Origin: Hyalella azteca
Taxonomy: Eukaryota; Arthropoda; Malacostraca; Amphipoda; Hyalellidae
Direction: 5' to 3'
Length of the DNA stretch: 64,000 nucleotides
Assembly: GCF_000764305.2 (NCBI RefSeq)
Contig: NW_025930619.1
Location: 103,364-167,363 of the forward strand
Every line of letters begins with the position of its first letter. The stretch's first letter is position 1. Positions 60,379-64,000 of this stretch are shown here, piece by piece. Under the pieces are notes generated by a model. The model worked only from the letters and a program-made list of their open reading frames with translations. It made no database searches and was not told the DNA's origin. The position numbers and the translations under genes were made by a program.

Positions 60379-61396
60379 GTTTTCAATAGAGATATGCTTA
60401 ATTTTTGCGGTGTTTTCTTAGCTTTTAAATTTCTAGTGAATCTGTGATTAAAGCAATCTAATGACATTATTAATAGACAATAAGTCTATTTTGGTGGTCA
60501 AATTGGTTACCATTGCGGAGATATAATATCCACGTTAAAAAATTGTTATTTCGGCTTGTACACCAGACGTCGGCATATGAAACCATTTCGTAGATCCTCA
60601 GCAACAAAATTAACTAAAATAGGAAAAATGCACAAGTCAATATGTGCTGCTAATTTGTAATGTAAAATAAAACAAATACAATTCAATGGTGAAGAGCGCA
60701 TATCATATCTCACTACAGCTATTGATGAAAAATGACCAGTTATGGAACATCAGTTCAACTTTAGTCAGTATAAGATGCGAGTAGTTCTTATTTTGTTCGT
60801 TGATGGCAGTTTGCATAGTTGAACACATCGTCCAACCTTGGGAGTTTTTTTTGAGTGCAGAACAAAAAACTTTGAGATGAACGTTCTATCACTGTCATTC
60901 GATCGTTATAATGAAGAGATATGACAAGCTTAAACTCACAGGAAACACTCATTTGTATTAATAAATTTTCGTGTACGTTAATTATAAGGGTCTAGTATTT
61001 AATTTTGAGGTTAATTCTCAAATTAATCCTGAAGCCGCTAAAAACCCGTTGGGATGAGCAAAAAATGTAGCCCCTTCAGTAGTGTAGCTCACTTGGTCCA
61101 ACTTGTTTAGACCTCTCAGACACTTATGCGGCCGTTCAGTGCACATAAACTATCTCTCAAACTAATTAACGCAGCACGGTGAAATTTACACATGCATTCA
61201 TTAGGACCTACCAATGTTTAGGTCGTGATATATTATCGATTTTGCCTTAGTTTGCGACGTATAAATCTTTGCGCGGAATCCAATAAAAACGTAATTATTA
61301 TGAAGCACTATCACTTCAGTTACAGTTCACGCACGTCGCAAACCTAGGCGAAATTGAAAAAAAAACGATCGGGCCCAAAACTTTACCGTTATTAAA

Positions 61397-61735
61397 GGTG
61401 CTTGTACACAGGGATAGTGCAGACGGCTAATAAATCTGGCTAGTGTCGGTCGCTTGGTGACTATCCGGCTAGTAAGCCTGTACACACGAGGAGAGTATAA
61501 GGTGCCGCTATCTTCTCGTTCGCGCCCGCCAGTGAGTCGTTAGACTGTCTCTTATACACATCTAGNCAGCCAAGATATCAACACATCGTTGTCTCTCTCG
61601 GCCGCGCCTCGGGCACTTGCCGGCGCATGCCTCTGAAGCGGCTGAACCCCTATACACGAGGATAGTAGCGTGGACAGTTCAAGCGCCGGATGAACTAGCG
61701 GCTAGTACTATCCCTGTGTACAGGCACCTTTAGGT
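61397..61735. mobile_element. Inverted-repeat element (unclassified MITE), broken by an adapter junction
   Basis: AAAGGTGCTTGTACACAGGG followed by ATAGT at the left is mirrored by ACTATCCCTGTGTACAGGCA followed by CCTTT at the right. The interior also has related short inverted segments (for example GGCTAGT...ACTAGC). No transposase is present. The element contains an adapter sequence at 61545-61563, so its internal structure may be an assembly product. Confidence 0.7.
61545..61566. other. Tn5 mosaic end / Nextera adapter remnant and N: assembly artefact
   Basis: CTGTCTCTTATACACATCT is the exact 19-base Tn5 mosaic end used in Nextera libraries. It is followed by AG and then N, as at the start of the mate-pair circularisation junction, where a second inverted copy would follow. 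This is not organismal sequence. DNA on either side may not be contiguous in the genome. Confidence 0.95.
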
Positions 61736-62044
61736 ACTATTAAAGGCCTGTGCTAAGTTTCATGGAGCAGCGTTCATTAGTTTGAGAAAAAATTCTATGT
61801 TCATTGCAAATTTTCTAATCGGCCTCAGAAATTCCGGTAGCTTCTCTGTATAGTCTTTTAAGTCGTGAGTAAAGACTTAATTGAAAATTTTTGCACGAGC
61901 TAAACATCAGAGATATGCGATCATTAATGCATATTTAAAGTTTTCTACAAATATGTTCTGTTGTTTAGAAAATAATTCACTGGGAATTTCTACCCGCGAG
62001 AAACGAAGGCAAAATCTAAAAAAATAATAACGACCTAAACATCA

Positions 62045-62430
62045 TAACATGACATAAGTGATGTCGGCGCTAAAGAGTAGGCCTGATGCCGATTCTTGTA
62101 TTTTTCGTAACTTGTTCACTGAAGATCTAAAAATCGTGTCATTTGACCGGATATTTTCAAGACTGACGATAGTTTGAAGTAGCTACTAGACTTCCACCGA
62201 GTTCGATATGGTGCCAGGCATTTTAAGTCTGAACATATTTTTCCATAGCTTTCTCTAGTCTGTTCTTGAACGCGTTCATACTCGGAGCGCCAACGATGTT
62301 ATCAGGGAGGCTGTTCCACATGTCGGTGATTCGAAGCGAGAAGGAATGTTCTCACGTGGAGAAGTTGCAGCGCAGTTTTTTTAGTTTATAGCCGTGGCCC
62401 CTAGTGTTGCTTTATGGTGGCCCCTTGTGT
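62045..62430 (-). pseudogene. CR1/L2-type LINE 3' end remnant, copy 2
   Basis: The minus strand reads NTRGHGYKLKKLRCNFST, a stop, then EHSFSLRITDMWNSLPDNIV and GAPSMNAFKNRLEKAME. This is the well-known C-terminal end of reverse transcriptases from CR1/L2-like LINEs. The sequence 3' of it matches the 30475 copy, and it ends in a short AACAT-type tail. One stop replaces an expected Arg codon. Confidence 0.8.
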
Positions 62431-62564
62431 TGCCCGCATTGTAGTTAAATGAATGCAAACACTGCACTGAGATTAGCCACCGGCTGCCTCAGAATGGCCC
62501 CGATCGCTCATCTTCACCAGGAGACCGGCGTCCTCCCATTATCCGCTCACCTAGATCTGGCCTG

Positions 62565-62880
62565 TGCCGGGAAGCCTGCCGAAGACCACCACTGCCCTGG
62601 ATGTAATGGACTATCATGACTCCTGCCCTCCGGAACGTAGCCTTCAACACTTCTGGAAAATCATATAGGCAGCCGAAAGCCACCAGACAGAACGAATCAA
62701 TCGAATTAGACCAATCAGCCCTCAGGAGAAACAGCCGGCGATCGAATGGCCTAGCGTCGTCCGCCGTACCGCGAAAAAATTGTACACCACTCGGACGTAG
62801 CGCGCCGGAGCCTTGCAGCGAATGTGATATCCGCCACCAAGCCGTCCGTATCTAGGCAGTGCGTCGAACCAGCCCTCGNC
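62565..62880. repeat. Dispersed repeat shared with 55495-55660, copy 2
   Basis: It begins GAAGCCTGCCGAAGACCACC and ends AAGCCGTCCGTATCTAGGCA followed by GTGCGTCGAACCAGCCCTCG, immediately before an N at 62879. Extra sequence splits it relative to the first copy. Confidence 0.78.
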
Positions 62881-64000
62881 CCCATGGAGGCAGCGGCTTT
62901 CCTGGCCACCCTCCCTGCCTTCGCCCATCTCCCCCCCTTCCGGTGCCCCCCCCCCGAGCGTGACGGCCGCAACGAACAACAACAACAGGAACGCAGGTGC
63001 AGCGTTCCTTAGTTTGAGAGATATTTTTAGTTCACTGAATATTTGAGAGCTGCCGGAAAAGTGTCCGAGAGTTGATCGGACCCAAGTCGTACAATCAATC
63101 CGGCACGAGCTCACTTCATACAAACCATTACGAAGTAATGGAAAGCGTTAGGAAAGCCATGGAAGTGCGCATTTATCATACAAATTCATCGCTAAGTGAC
63201 ATCTTAATTTACACTGATTGATGTCACGAATGGTGGAAATGCATGTCTGTAATTAACGGGCGGGAGTATTCGAGTATCGATAAGAGGACCTCAAAACCGT
63301 CACACACGATAATAAATATTCACTTTGAGTTCAATCGATTATATTATAATTTCTAAATCTCACAAATTAGCTTATTTAAAAAATTAAGTTATTTTTATAT
63401 CTCATTCAGGACTTACAAAAGTCAAAACCATACCTGCAAGACGTAAATAAACTTGAAGCCAGGAATGCAAGCGACCAACTGTCCTGTCGATAGAGTGTTC
63501 AACTGTTCATCAGATCGCAATTGGCTCTAACTTTTGTCAACGAAATAAGTATTTCTTTAGCGAGAATCACACGATACTGACGGACACGAAAATAAATACG
63601 GTATAAAGTTCAGCATTTAATAAATAACACAATAATATCGATACACTACCGATTGAAAAAAATAACAGAGTATGGACTTCGCCATAACAATAAATTGAAG
63701 ATTCGGTAAAGCAAATACGTTCACAAAATAAAGCCCCCCCCCCCCCAAAAAAAAAAAAAACTAGTTTACATTCTTCCAGGCACTGTACCTATTACAGGTT
63801 ATAATTATAATGTTATATTTTTAGCATCAAAATCAAATATGACTTAACACTATTCCCATGGAGCATGAATAGACGAGAGACAACGATAAATGTTTACATT
63901 GAAACAAAAAAGAAATTTCAGTAAGAATTTCAAAAATTTAGCAGTAATTTAGTTAAAAATAGGTGCTTTTTGCACTGATTGCAAATTTATCGCAACATTC
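62881..64000. other. Right-hand end, no gene recognised; C/A homopolymer at 63733-63760
   Basis: Short frames only. A run of about 14 C followed by about 14 A is present near 63735, which is prone to length error. A GC-rich patch at 62880-62990 follows the N at 62879 and may belong to another repeat. Confidence 0.5.

Larger units (their letters stand above)
58198..60437 (+). mobile_element. Penelope-like retroelement with inverted terminal arms
   Basis: About 58198-58417 on the minus strand is the same sequence as 60217-60437 on the plus strand, so the element is bracketed by inverted arms of about 220 bases. Between them, in the plus orientation, are fragments of a Penelope-type reverse transcriptase and a GIY-YIG endonuclease. 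Inverted or rearranged partial LTR copies are characteristic of Penelope-like elements. The stretch 58420-59390 shows no recognised coding sequence, so the internal part is 5'-truncated or rearranged. Confidence 0.85.

Noticed and set aside
62722..63123. 133-codon minus-strand frame crossing an N
   Set aside because: It lies in repeat sequence, crosses the N at 62879 and has a composition typical of GC-rich repeats.

Overview
The window looks like nuclear DNA of an arthropod, most likely a crustacean (an amphipod-like malacostracan would fit, but the sequence does not prove it). It is AT-rich. Genes are split by long introns with GT-AG borders, and the flanks are full of decayed transposable elements, tRNA-derived SINEs, microsatellites and minisatellites. 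There are no bacterial-type operons. Four single N bases and an embedded sequencing-library adapter show that this is a draft scaffold.

Layout. (1) 1-1026, minus strand: the start-codon exon of a large Gly/Pro/Gln-rich protein that runs off the left edge; its first residues resemble the CHD7/CHD8/kismet chromatin remodelers. (2) 1.03-14.7 kb: no recognisable gene; a 1.57-kb piggyBac-type element carrying an internal 331-bp tandem duplication, a (GTCY)n-core hairpin element and an LTR-like promoter/polyA cluster. (3) 14.7-23.5 kb, minus strand: a GT49 glycosyltransferase of the beta-1,4-glucuronyltransferase 1 (B4GAT1) type in four exons, with two different last exons 5.5 kb apart. (4) 23.5-35.5 kb: tandem repeats, a SINE and LINE remnants. 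(5) 35.5-41.1 kb, plus strand: a second, divergently oriented B4GAT1-like gene in six exons that shares two intron positions with the first. (6) 46.8-54.2 kb, minus strand: a locus whose C-terminal exons look DM4/12-like and which has three paralogous, tandemly arrayed first exons (A, B, C), each encoding two hydrophobic segments, plus a decayed fourth copy. (7) 54.2-64 kb: repeat-rich; a Penelope-like element with inverted terminal arms and a GIY-YIG remnant, a LINE tail, an inverted-repeat element and an adapter junction.

How the genes relate. The two B4GAT1-like enzymes are type II membrane proteins expected in the Golgi, where this family adds glucuronate in the laminin-binding glycan of alpha-dystroglycan. 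Their head-to-head arrangement and shared intron positions show that they are old duplicates. In the 46.8-54.2 kb locus all splice phases fit a set of interchangeable N-termini joined to one cysteine-containing C-terminal module. This locus is the most unusual thing in the window and the best candidate for an undescribed arrangement.

All exon models come from reading frames, splice consensus and phase agreement. No transcript or database evidence was available.
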